64,000 bases of DNA, taken from positions 1,550,001-1,614,000 of the forward strand of contig OX637798.1 in the NCBI GenBank assembly GCA_951802425.1, in the 5' to 3' direction. Below, piece by piece: positions 10,514-21,808 of the stretch. A program made the translations under genes and the position numbers. Numbering within the stretch: the first letter of the stretch is position 1; the number at the start of each line of letters is the position of its first letter. The notes under the pieces were generated by a model. The model saw nothing but the letters and a program-made list of their open reading frames with translations, ran no database searches and was not told where the DNA came from. Source of the DNA: Clavaria fumosa. Its lineage: Eukaryota > Basidiomycota > Agaricomycetes > Agaricales > Clavariaceae.

Positions 10514-11284
10514 ATGAACGTCCGCCCCGTGCGCATCGCCGACCTCCTGGGCATGCAAGCCTGCAACCAGCAGAGTCTGCCCGAGAACTACACCATGAAG
10601 CTCTGTGCGTTGCCCCCCCCCCCTCACCCCACCGCGCACTGACTCAATGACCCACTACGCGCGCGTAGACATGTACCACGCGCTCACCTGGCCGTCGCTC
10701 TCCTATGTCGCCGAGGACCAGAAGGGCCGCATCGTCGGCTACGTGCTCGCAAAGATGTGCGTGCGCCCCCCCCCAAGTTCCAGTTCCCGTTCTCGCTCGC
10801 CGTGTCTAACCGCTGACCGCTGACCGCCCCGTTGCCAGGGAGGAGGAGACCACGCAGGAGCCGCCGCACGGGCACGTCACCTCGGTCGCCGTCCTGCGCA
10901 CGTACCGGCGCCTCGGGCTCGCGAAGAAGCTCCTGCTGCAGTGCCGTGCGTGACATCCCCTCATCATGGCTGCATCCCCCCCTTGTTCCCGCTTCCGCTG
11001 ATTGTGATCGTGATGCCACAGAGGAGGCCATGGCGTCCATCTACGGCGCGGCCCATGTCTCGCTGCACGTGCGAGTCTCGAACCGCGCCGCGCTCGCGCT
11101 CTACCGCGACGCACTGGGGTTCTCCGTGCAGGGCGTCGAGAAGAAGTACTGTGAGCACTCTGCCTGTGCCTGTCTGGCGTCCGTGTGCGCAGCTGACCAA
11201 ATTCATTTATTTATGTGCACAGATGCCGATGGCGAGGACGCGTATGCGATGAGACTGGTGTTCACGCCGCAGACACCACCATAA
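10514..11284 (+). CDS. naa10: N-alpha-acetyltransferase catalytic subunit NAA10/ARD1
   Basis: Five exons (10514-10604, 10669-10756, 10839-10945, 11022-11150, 11223-11284) give a 158-residue GNAT-fold protein with every junction in phase. The catalytic subunit of NatA acetylates N-termini on ribosome-bound nascent chains together with NAA15. Landmarks in order are an N-terminal [11 protein letters not shown], the substrate-loop segment [32 protein letters not shown], the acetyl-CoA-binding loop [10 protein letters not shown] (R/QxxGxG/A pattern), [16 protein letters not shown] and the family hallmark [13 protein letters not shown]. The length is short and lacks the acidic C-terminal extension of animal orthologues. 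Introns are 64-82 nt and GT-AG. No TPR partner is present nearby. Confidence 0.95.
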
Positions 11285-11329
11285 AGACATGGTATCCCCT
11301 ATCATTAGCTACTGCTTTATGAGATCATG

Positions 11330-12910
11330 GCTACAATTGCGCATTCACATCTGCCCCGTCCCGCGTCTCTGCTGGCGAAGTCGGCTCCAGAGTCCGGCGA
11401 TCCGCTGTGCGGCGGCGGAGGTGGAGGGGCCGTGGCTGGGTTGTGGTCCTCGTTGGGGAGAGCTGTATCGATGCGGTGTTCGTATTGCCTTCCAGGGTCG
11501 TTTGGGACTTCGGAGGCACCGCCAGGAAGGGCGGTCACGTCCTGCGGGGAGCGAATGCGCTATCCTCTTCTGGTTCTGTTTCTGCCTCCCTGTCGCCAAA
11601 GGATGAGAGTGTGTGCGCAGGAGCTGGTTCTTCGCCGTTGTTTTGAGCTTGCCCACGCATTTTGCAGAAGCGACGAGTATTTCGGCACTCAAGGGCGCCA
11701 GGCCCTCATGCTGGTCATTCGATTTCCGGATCGGCACAGCGGAAGCGGCGGGCGAAGGGAGCAGACCGGTGCCGGTGCTGGGTGTGCAACGATGCTCCTT
11801 GACGTGGACCAACAATTGCGTGACGGATGCGTGCGCGGACGATTCGCCCGTCTCCGCCCGATCGGCGGTGTTTCGCCATAGACGACGCTGATCGACGACG
11901 AAGCTGGTGTTGACAACCTGCGCAGAGGCGAGATTATCATCGGTCTGCTGCCAAGGAAAGAGTATGGGCAGACCGACTTGATGAGCACCGAGGACTAGAA
12001 ATCTCTTCTCTACAGGTGGGAATGCCGATGCCTCTGGGATAGTGTGACAGACGGCCTGCCATTTGGAATGTAAGGTCGCTCGGATAGTAAGGGAAGACTG
12101 GTAAATGGCTTACGGGTTTATCCCGCGCGCTCGCCTGGACATGCTCGTTCGACGATGCACCAGCGGGCGTCGTGACTGTCTCCTGCGCTGGCGGAGGCAT
12201 CTGCGGAGTTGGATTCGAGCAGGAATAAATGCGGTGATAGCCAAACTCGAAGAAATTGCGCATGGAAGGCATCGCGCTGGGGAAAGACCTCGACAGTTAC
12301 TGTAAGGGAACGACGTGATTGCGTTTGCACTTGCAGCAGGTGCGAAGGCTCTCTGGCGGCTCTCCCTTCGTGCTGTTAACAAAAAACTGCGCGTGTGTCG
12401 TGAAGATACGAGAGGGCCTAAGAACTGAGCCAAAGATACGCATCTGGGTCACGTACATCTCACCAGAACCTCAAGCGCTCCCATCGACACGGGGCACATG
12501 CAGGCAGTCTCTTGCCCGCCCTCGACGCACGCGTTGTACGTCGCAAAACGGTGTGCGGCCCGCTTGCTGCGGTGTTGGTAAAGAGGTCGGCGCAGGCAGC
12601 GAGAGCGCTGCGCGGGTTCCCGGCCCCGCTGCGAGGACGGCGGGCCGGAGAGGACCGCTGGTCTGGAGCATCTCCTTCGTGACTGTGTTGTGTGCGCTTC
12701 GAACAGTGCGGTTCGTTGAGGTAGTCGGACAGGATGTTCGAGGTGATTGTGTGAGGCCTCTGCGAGCGATACGCAGCCTTACCTGTGTCGCGTATTTGCC
12801 AGCGCCTCTGCCGTTGCGCTGTCGTGCTACGGCTCTGTAGCGGATACTTGTAGTGTTTGTGTCGTTCGCGGTTGCGTGCAGTATTCACATAGTCCCTTGG
12901 TCCCTTCATA
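11330..12910. repeat. Segmental duplication, copy 2
   Basis: This is the second copy of 7540-8610, with many substitutions and indels. Homology runs from about 11330 to 12390, is interrupted by about 450 bp of unrelated sequence, and resumes at 12845-12910. The insert shows no terminal repeats that I can see. Confidence 0.75.
11331..12272 (-). pseudogene. Frame-broken copy of the 7113-8120 gene region
   Basis: Minus-strand peptides corresponding to copy 1 are present but scattered over three frames. One frame has the ISPLRRLS.PA.SSI.VVYGETP segment (near 11880-11940). Another has STGTGLLPSPAAS and SNDQHEGLAPLSAE (11690-11800). A third has the SQTTLEGNTNT segment (near 11500). The Pro-rich linker and C-terminal domain of copy 1 are missing or cut. 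The copy is therefore not coding as a unit. Confidence 0.6.
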
Positions 12911-13717
12911 ATGTGACGAAAGCCGTAACGACTTACTAGACTTTGACAGTGATTACGAAATTAACTTCTAACGCTGACTCGGCAAAGGAGTGCTCTGATG
13001 CTCACCAAAACCGCGTCGCGCGGGGGATCTAATGTAGACGGTGGCTATTGTCTGGCTCGCGGACTGCTCTGATGCTCACACGTATCGACGCCGTCGGCGT
13101 CTGTGCCATAAATGAAAATAACATAAACAAATCGGTCAGCCGCGCAAACGGGGCGGGCGCTCACAGTACTTCTTCTCGACATCCAACCTCAGTGCGTCGC
13201 GGTAGAGCGCGTGGCGCGGCGCGGTTTGAGATGTTCACCACTCGTCTGTCGGTTGTCGCCTGCTGCTGCCGCCATCACCCACCGTTGCCTGCTGTCGTCG
13301 TCTGTCATCGCCTGCTGCTGCTGCTGCCATCGCCTATCATTGCCTATGCGTCAGAGATGCAGAGTTGCAAACAGGAAATGCAGGACGTGCTACCATGAGA
13401 ATGCCAAAGGAAGCGGGACGATGTGCAAGCGCATGATGAGTGACACTGAAAGCGAAAATCGGCGCCGCGAGCGAGCAACTACTTGTAAAGCGCAGTAGCC
13501 ATCACAGACCGACTCCAAATGGCTGACATGGAGGAAGAGATGGTCGGGAGTACGACGACGAGACGCACGAAGAGGGTGGGGTAGAATGAACTGCACTGCT
13601 AGGCCAGAGCTGACAGGTCACGTGTATCTTTGGGCGTTATGTCAGTGTCACATCAACGTTACTGCAGATCCTTCTTTGCACCAATAAGCTCGAATCCCTC
13701 GTTGCCCTCAACATTCC
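12391..13717. other. Intergenic stretch, no supported gene
   Basis: The 12391-12845 part is GC-rich with open frames on both strands. One minus-strand stretch (about 12640-12480) could be exon-like but matches no family I know. From 12910 to 13717 the sequence is mixed, with a short CTG/CTGCTGC-rich patch near 13260-13330 and nothing else. Confidence 0.35.
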
Positions 13718-16700
13718 GTGCTGCTTCACCCCTCATCCATGGCACAGGGTATCACTCGCGAGGATTTACCCTCACCAAATGAAGATCATACTCCAGCAAG
13801 TGAGTGGTTTGCAAGGTCGCAGGGCCGTTTGATCTCAATTGCAGCCCGTTCTCGTGCAGACATTGAGAGGCTGCCTGGCATGCCACCGGCATCCTTGGTC
13901 CAGACTTATGATAACTCAACCATATGTAAGTCTAAGTAAGAAGCTTATCCCCCCCCAATATTCAACAAACTGTTGTAGATGCCCGAGATGTTGGGTCTCA
14001 TAACCTCACCATCGGTTCACTCCACATCCATCAAGGTGAGCTTGAATGAATGAACCTTTTGACTCTCAACCTGACTGGCCTGACTTGCCGATGTAGCCCT
14101 GTTCGATTCTCCCTCTTCCACACAGTTCCAGTCCCAAGTCACATTCAAAGGGATGCCCTCCCCCAGCCCAATTTTCACAGGGCAGAGGTCCTACCTCGAG
14201 AAACTCAAAAGTCATTTTGGCCCGCATGAGGGACAACTTCTCCCTAGACGGCTCTTTCTCCTCTATGGAATGGGAGGCATTGGTAAGACTCAGATTTGTC
14301 TGAAGTTCATTGAGGAAAATGCAAAGTTGTGCGTTGACCAGCATCATACTACATTGCTGGATCACTTACCATTCTGAACAGGTTCTGGCGAGTCTTCTGG
14401 ATTGATGCAACCAGCCCCGAGACCATTGAGCAGTCTATCAAAGATATTGCTCATGATCATGCTGCGCAAGCATCTGGAGTTGAGAGCTCTGTGTGCTCAA
14501 TTCTCTCATGGATATCCTGGATGAGAGAGGAGTGGTTGCTTGTTTATGATAATGCAAGTGACCCGGGTACTGTGAAGGATTATATACCTGCAAACAACCA
14601 AGGCAACATACTCATCACCAGCCGGAATCCAGTCATGCATGGACTGGTAAATCCTCGGGACTCAACCGAAGTTGACGAGATGGGGGAGGAGGAAGCAATC
14701 ACTCTCTTTCTGAGAGCGAGCCATTGCGATGATACTGTGGATGAACGGAGGCAGGCAGCATGCTCTATTGTTGCGACCTTATACTGCTTGCCTCTAGCAG
14801 TTGACCAGGCTGGTGCATCCATTGCTAGTGGCCTATGTGATCTTGGGGATTACCTCGAACACTATGAGAGACACCATCAAGAGTTGTTGGATAATCCTTC
14901 ATTCAGGGGTGCATCCAACTATGGGCAAGCAGTTTATGGAACATGGGAACTGTCAGTTACAGAGATAGAAACCAGGGCACATGGCAAGAGCAAAAGAGGG
15001 GAGGCCCAGGCAGCCTCAAGTGCACTTCTCCTGCTACAGATATTTGCTTGCCTCCATCATGAAAACATTCCAGAAATGATGTTCAGAAATGCTGCCAAAG
15101 AGATAGGCAGGTCACAAGAAAACAATGCAAGAGGTAGCTGGGAGCAGTTGCTCAAAGATTCAGCAGATTGGTCCAACATATTGCATATTGACCATGCAGG
15201 CAACTGGGACAATTTCATTTTTAGGAAAGCAGTTGAGATGTTAATATCATTTTCACTTGTGAAATGCAACAGCTCTGGAAGACTGTACTCCATGCATCCA
15301 CTTGTACATCTGTGGTGCCAAGACAGATGTTCTGAGGAAGAGAAACAGTCAAAATATGTTTCTGTTGACACTTTGGTGTGCCACTCAATCACAGATGGGA
15401 AAGATGGCTCTGACTATGCCTTTCATCAATCACTACTGCCACACATACAAAACATCAATCTACATATACAAAGAAAATATGCAATTGAGGATGCTGGAAG
15501 ATGGGGGAAACTGAGTTTGGTGTACTATGAGAATGGATCATTTAAGAATGCAGAGGAGGTCTCTGTATGTGCAATGGAAAGTCAAAGGAGGGAGCTTGGC
15601 CCAGAACATCCATCCACTCTGACAAGCATTAATAATTTGGCAGCTACATATTCAGCTCAGGGGAAGTATGCTGAAGCAGAGGAGCTTCAAGCTCATGTCA
15701 TGGAAGCCTTAAAAAGAGTGCTTGGACCAGAACATCCAAACACTCTAAGAAGCATTGATAATTTGGCATTTATATATGCAGCTCAGGGAAAGCACAACAA
15801 AGCAGAGGAATTGCAAGTTCATGTCATGGAAGCCATGAAGAGAGTGCTGGGCCCCAAACATCCATCCACTCTGACAAGCATTAATAATTTGGCATTGACA
15901 TACTTGGCTCAGGGGAAGACCAAGAAAGCAGAGGAGCTGCAGGTTCATGTCATGGAAGTCAGGAATAGAGTGCTTGACCCAGGACATCCACACACTCTGA
16001 GGAGCATTAGCCATTTGGCATCCACATTTTCAGCTCAGGGGAAACACAATGAAGCAGAGGAGCTGCAAAATCAGGTCACAGAAGCCTTAAAAAGAGTGAC
16101 TGGTCCAGAACATCCCTTTACTTTAACAAGCATTAACAATTTGGCATCCACATATTCACACCAGGGGAAGTACAATGAAGCAGAGGAGTTCAAAGTTCAT
16201 GTTGTGGAAGCCAGGAAGAAAATGCTTGGTGCAGAACATCTAGACACCCTGATAAGCATCAACAATTTGGCATTGACATATTTGGCTCAGGGGAAGCACA
16301 ATGAGGCAGAGGAGCTGCAAGTTCATGTCATGGAAGCCTTGAAAAGAGTGCTTGGCCCAGAACATCCAAAAACTCTAACAAGCATTGATAATTTGGCATT
16401 GACATATTCAGCTCAGGGGAAGTACAATGAAGCAGCAGTGCTGCAAGTTCATGCAATGGAAACCATGAAGAGAGTGCTTGGCCCAGAACATCCATCCACT
16501 CTGACAAGCATTAATAATTTGGCATTGACATACTTGGCTCAGGGGAAGGCCAATGAAGCAGAGGAGCTGCAAGTTCATGTCATGGAAGTCAGGAAGAGAG
16601 TGCTTGGCCCAGAACATCCAAACACTCTGATGAGCATTAGCCATTTGGCATCCACATTTTCAGCTCAAGGGAAGCACAATGAAGCAGAGAAGATGGAGGT

Positions 16701-18420
16701 TTGCATCATGGAAGCCAGGAAAAGAGTGCTTGGAGCAGAGCATCCAAACACTCTGACAAGCATTAACAATTTGGCATCCACATATTCAGCTCAGGGGAAG
16801 CACAATGAAGCACAGGAGCTGCAAGTTTATGTCATGGAAGCCAGGAAGAGAGTCCTTGGCCCAGAACATCCATCCACCCTGATGAGCATTAGCAATTTGG
16901 CATCCATATTTTCAGCTCAAGGGAAGCACAATGAAGCAGAGAAGCTGAAGGTTCATGTCATGGAAGCCAGGAAAAGAGTGCTTGGCCCAGAACATCCATC
17001 CACTTTGACAAGCATTAACAATTTGGCATTCACATATTCAGCTCAAGGGAAGCACAATGAAGCAGAAATGCTAGAGGTTCATGTCATGGAAGTCAGCAAG
17101 AGAGTGCTTGGCCCAGAACATCCATCCACACTAATGAGCATTAGCAATTTGGCATGCACAAATTCAGCTCAAGGGAAACACAATGAAGCAGAGAAGCTAA
17201 AGGTTCATGTCATGGAAGCCAGGAAGAGAGTGCTTGGCCCAGAACATCCAGACACTCTGACAAGCATTAACAATCTGGCATCCACATATTCAGCACAGGG
17301 GAAGCACAATGAAGCACAGGAACTGCAAGTTTATGTCATGGAAGTGAGGAAGAGAGTGCTTGGCCCAGAACATCCAGACACTCTGACAAGCATTAACAAT
17401 TTGGCATTGACATATGCAACTCAGGGAAAGCACAATGAAGCAGAGGTGTTGCAAGTTCATGTCATGGAAGCCAGCAAAAGAGTGCTTGGGCCAGAACATC
17501 TGTTCACTCTTACAAGCCTTAACAATTTGGCATCCACATTTTCAGCTCAAGGGAAGCACAATGAAGCAGAGGAGGTGAAGGTTTGTGTCATGGAAGCCAG
17601 GAAAAGAGTGCTTGGCCCAGAACATCCATTCACTCTGACAAGCATTAACAATTTGGCATCCACATATTCAGCTCAGGGGAAGCACAATGAAGCACAGGAG
17701 CTGCAAGTTTATGTTGTGGAAGTCAAGAAGAGAGTGCTTGGCCCAGAACATCCAGACACTCTGATGAGCATTAGCAATTTGGCACACATATTTTCAGCTC
17801 AAGGGAAACACAATGATGCAGAGGAGCTGCAAGTTCATGTAATGAAAGCCAGAAAAAGAATGCTTGGTCCAGAACATCCAAACACTCTGACAAGTATTCA
17901 CAATTTGGCATCCACATATTCAGCTCAAGGGAAGCACAATGAAGCAGAGGAGCTGAAGGTTCATGTCATGGAAGCCAGGAAGAGAGCACTTGGCCCCAAG
18001 CATCCATTCACTCTGACAAGCATTAACAATTTGGCATCCACATATTCAGTTCAGTGGAAGCACAATGAAGCACAGGAGCTGCAAGTTCATGTCCTGGAAT
18101 CCAGGAAAAGAGTGCTTGGCCCAGAACATCCATCCACTCTGACAAGCATTAACAATTTGGCTTCCACATGCTCAGCTTTGGGGGAGGACAATAAGGCAGA
18201 AGAGCTGAAGGTTCATGTCATGGAAGCCTGGGAAACACATTCAGATAGTGCCTCATCCAGTGACAATGATCAACATGAAGAGTCCCAGATGTGGTATGAT
18301 GCCACAGATGAAATTGATACTGCTACATCCAACATCAACTTGAATGGTGTAGATGAAGGGTCTGAAATCTGGTATGATGCCAATGAAGAGCTTGATCCCA
18401 TTTGCCATTCCCAATCATGA
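13718..18420 (+). CDS. NLR-type P-loop NTPase with about 22 TPR repeats
   Basis: Four exons (to 13925, 13979-14035, 14097-14325, 14382-18420) join in phase into about 1500 residues. ATG 13739 (MAQGITREDL) and ATG 13718 share a frame, and either may start. After a roughly 100-residue N-terminal region comes PSPSPIFTG, the P-loop GMGGIGKT at about residue 150, a Walker-B-like WLLVYDNA and the sensor-like ILITSRNP. This order is that of NB-ARC-type STAND ATPases. A helical spacer leads to 21 full 42-residue TPRs plus a divergent first one, then a short acidic tail with two WYDA motifs. Such proteins are candidate fungal nonself or heterokaryon-recognition sensors. The effector domain at the N-terminus is unrecognised. 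Repeats are more diverged than in the 2-3880 paralogue. Confidence 0.88.
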
Positions 18421-18850
18421 TTTAATTCTCTCCTCCAATTCTGACTCCTGTAACCTACTGTGATTCTACTTGTAAGAACACAGTTATGAGAATTTTTCAA
18501 ATCTAACATGTAAAATTTACTCATACACAACGATCCAAAAATTGTGCCTTTTGGTATTAATTTGGGTAGTGAGAGTATGTAATTTCTCATTCTAAACTAT
18601 GTGTGATTCTGAGACAGTTATTACATGTAATTTTAGAGTCAGTATCAGGCAAGTCTGCAATGAGGCAATATCACATCAATCCAGTTGATTAACATGTCCA
18701 TCAATGACATCCTTCTTTTCTATTACCAGCTTCCCAGCCATCCTCACACAAAGGCCTATGTCATGGTCAATCCAACTGTAGAGGATGGGAGATACAAGGA
18801 TAGCAGTCTTAGGTTGAACTCATAGTAGAAAGATGCAGGTAGTGAAAATA
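18421..18850. other. 3' flank of the NLR gene, no gene seen
   Basis: AT-rich sequence. The first 130 bases resemble the 3' flank of the first TPR gene (GACACAGTTATG..AATTTTCAAAT..AACATGT in both), so the duplication of the two NLR genes includes the 3' untranslated region. Confidence 0.5.
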
Positions 18851-19482
18851 TCAAACCTTATACCAAGTCTCTGGCCATGGAAACCACTTTACAAGGTTGC
18901 AAGGGAATGCAAGCATTGTAGAGACAGACAAAAGAAGTGAGCTGTAGTTGGGTAACAGATGACAGTTCCTTAGGCAATGATGTACCAATTCAGAGAACCA
19001 GGGTGTTTCTTCATGAAGAAGGGTGGGATCAAGAAGGGAGGGGTTGGTGACAGGTTGATACTTGGAGGACAATGCACTTTCCACATCACAGCAGGGACTC
19101 ACATCAAGACATGCTTCCCATAATTCTGCTGCCACTGTCACCATCTTGCATTTGTCATCCCAGCCAAAACCTGATAATCCACAGAGTCCTTTTGTGATAT
19201 CAAATTCTTGCTACAGTTACTAGTATTCAGGTCAGAAAGATGATGAGATCACTTGCACCCACTTCTAATGACTTTTGATTTTTGGGCTCCCTTCACAATC
19301 CCACCTGAGATGTGCTCACTACCAGTCAAGGCTGCCTCACATGTGGTGAAGGCCACTGGCTTCAGGTTATTGTCACCCCAATCACCCTTTGCCTTCTCCT
19401 GTGCAAGTCTGTTGATGAAGAGTGCTTCATCAGCAGAAGTCCATTTGGTTTTCTCCTTGTTGTTACCCATCATGGGTGGCAC
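18851..19482 (-). pseudogene. Myb/SANT-like DNA-binding domain, probably relic
   Basis: On the minus strand, 19482-19249 encodes KTKWTSADEALFINRL, GDWGDNNLKPVAFTTCEAAL and SGGIVKG. After an apparent intron ending near 19200 comes EFDITKGLCGLSGFGWDD, then VTVAAELWEACLD. This order (W..ADE, then GFGWDD, then W.A) is that of the Myb/SANT-like domain found in many basidiomycete proteins, often near transposases. After the second block the frame runs into an intron-like stretch, and no C-terminal half was found. The donor for the first intron is not convincing, so this is either a small gene with poorly resolved exons or a fragment. Confidence 0.45.
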
Positions 19483-20595
19483 AAGGCATGCTGCACTGTG
19501 GCATGAAGATCACTCTCCATCACATTTTCAGAAACTTGTTGAGGTCTGACCTCAATGAAAATCTTACAGGAGTATCTCAACTAGATTTCTTATTCTGAAT
19601 TTGTGGCAGAGGCCACCAAACACCTCACTGCCATATACAAAAACTAGAAATTCAAAATCTACTTTTTGGCAGGTCTCAGCTGCATGACTTTACAGTTGAG
19701 TGTCATGACCCGACACATCCAGCTACAGGCCGCCCGACACATCCACACACTCGACACCCACTCCCAACCCAATTCCGCCACCCAACAAATGCATGGAAGC
19801 GACAATTGGCAATTCTGCATGTGGACTGTAATTCTGATGGGCTCTGCACACCTTGCTGTTGTTCGGCCAATGTCAGGGAACCTTGGGAAATGAGTGGAGT
19901 CAGTTTAGGACTTGCAAAGTGGCCTCTAGACAATCTAGCGAAGGTCCCTTGACAATATTAGGCCTTGGGGTTTGGATATGGTGGCTGAAACATGTTTCCA
20001 GGCAATTTCTTAGTATTTGTTTTATGACTTCTTCTTTGTAGATCTTCTTTGATACTATCCCATTTTAGATACTTACCTACTATATAACCCTTGAAGCTGT
20101 AGTAGATACTACAGCATACGACATCAACTCAATTACCCACTTACGCACAAGGATTGCTGTTGAGAGCCACCTTAGGTACTTGACTGGGTGTTGCATAGTG
20201 GCCACCCTCTTGTGCGGTCTCCAGGTCAAACCTCCCCTCATGCTGTTCTGCTATCTCCCATCTTCTCTCACTGCGCTTGCACCTCTCCCTGTCAACATGG
20301 CTTGTGTGCGGAATTCCTGCCCACCATCAGAATTGCTGCTATGCCCTCTCTGCTGTCGTTTATACTTGTATTTAGGTGGAATTGACCTACTCTTGACATT
20401 GAGCTGGAGAAAACCTTTAGTCATCCTGCCTACATTTTTTGGCTGTTCTCACTGCAGCTGCTGAACAATTTGCTCAGGCTGCTCAAGGACAATGGGCAGG
20501 ACCATCATCTTATAAGGAAATTGTTGAATGGTCAGATGACTGCTCTGCTTATTCCAGGGGAATTTATGTCCACTTCCTGATCAAAGAAAGACGGA
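19483..20595. other. Left flank of the KDZ element, no gene seen
   Basis: Mixed sequence with short open frames and no recognisable motifs. No clear target-site duplication was found against the sequence after 61496. Confidence 0.4.
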
Positions 20596-20947
20596 TAGGT
20601 CGCACGAGCCTGGCTGTGTAACCTATCACGTAAATAGGGCCAAATGAAAATACAGCCGGCTGTATTTGACTGTTTTCCCCACACCATATTGGGCATGTAT
20701 AGTGTACATCCCACCATATCTCTGGCTCTAATATCATAGGCTCCACACCATATGGCCATGTATAGTGTACACCCCACCATATCTTCAGCTCTAATATGGT
20801 AGTCTCCACACCATTTCGACTCAAGGTGCAAATATGGTGGGCTGCACACCATCTTGACTCAGGGTGAGAATATGGTGGGCTGCACACCATTTTGACTCAA
20901 AGTGAGAATATGGTGGGCTCCACACCATTTCGACTCAAGGTGAGAAT
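20596..20947 (+). repeat. Left inverted-repeat arm, outer part
   Basis: This is the reverse complement of about 61150-61496. It holds the terminal TAGGTCGCACG block, a 20-bp palindrome, a twice-repeated segment containing GTATAGTGTACA.CCCACCATATC, and the first satellite units. The chromovirus interrupts it after 20947. Confidence 0.8.
20648..20667. repeat. 20-bp perfect palindrome near the KDZ left end
   Basis: AAATACAGCCGGCTGTATTT is fully palindromic and lies about 50 bp inside the end. The right arm has the same site at 61425-61444 with one mismatch. It could be a transposase-binding site (inference). Confidence 0.6.
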
Positions 20948-21237
20948 TGTTAGGATCGCTTATGTAAGCCATCCCAAAGTGCAGTTGTGGAGAAACTGGG
21001 GAGGGTTGTTGGAAGGTCACATGACCTGTGGCTGGGTCGGATTATGTAATCATGTAAGATCACATGACCTGGGCCTGGGCGCATCACGTGATCCGAGGGT
21101 CCGAGCGTGGGAACGCCGGCAAGTGCCGAAGCGTTCGCTATAAGTACTTTCGCTTTTCCTTTTTTGTACTCTTTTCCCCTTATCTTAGTATTGTCGTCAT
21201 GACCTTACGCTTAAGTTGTGTGAGACCCAGTCTGATA
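20948..21237 (+). repeat. Chromovirus 5' LTR
   Basis: A 290-bp LTR. A CTATAAGTA box lies near 21139 and may serve as the TATA element. Two copies of the palindromic motif TCACATGACC and one CATCACGTGATC occur upstream of it and look like possible transcription-factor sites. Confidence 0.9.
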
Positions 21238-21808
21238 TAATACTAAGATCCGCCTGTCCGCCCTAGCCCCGTGTCCTAACCCGGCTAGCCTGGACCCTTA
21301 ATTTCAAACTGTGACACGTTGTCACAGCTCAGCCCCTATCATCCTCTTCTCCTTTACCCTGCCCGCGGTGTGTAACAGAACCGCGCGAAATTTTTACTGT
21401 GTGTAGATACACGTGACCAGACCCAGAGGAAGTCAACTGTGACCCTCCCCAAGTGATACCGAGTGCCCAAGGCCCAGAACTTTGTTTTACAGCTACATAC
21501 CAGTGAATTGTGTAGTGTACAGGGCAAGGAAAGGCCCCTACATAGTCTTTCTGTAGTTTCCTGGTCCAGTGGACAGGGCCCTTGCTCTGTGACCATTGTC
21601 AGAAGGGCGCACGGGCAACTCATTAGGAGTTGTGGAGTGACCACCTGGGACACCATTTGGGCCCCACGTTAACAAAAGTTTCATAGAATAAGAGTTCTAT
21701 AGGTACATAAGTACACAGAAGAGCAGCCTAAGAGGACAGGACTGTTAAGAGATCGAAGAAATCCTGAGTGCCCAAGGCCTGGAACTTTATTTACAGCATC
21801 CAGGGCCT
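21238..21808 (+). other. Chromovirus untranslated leader
   Basis: A 570-bp stretch between the 5' LTR and gag with no open frame of note. A segment GCCCAAGGCC.GAACTTT...TTTACAGC occurs near both 21465 and 21770. No standard tRNA-complementary primer site directly after the LTR was recognised. Confidence 0.5.

Noticed and set aside
20588..20596. Target-site duplicate for the outer KDZ ends
   Set aside because: aagacgga on the left and ccccaaat on the right do not match, so no duplicate is claimed.
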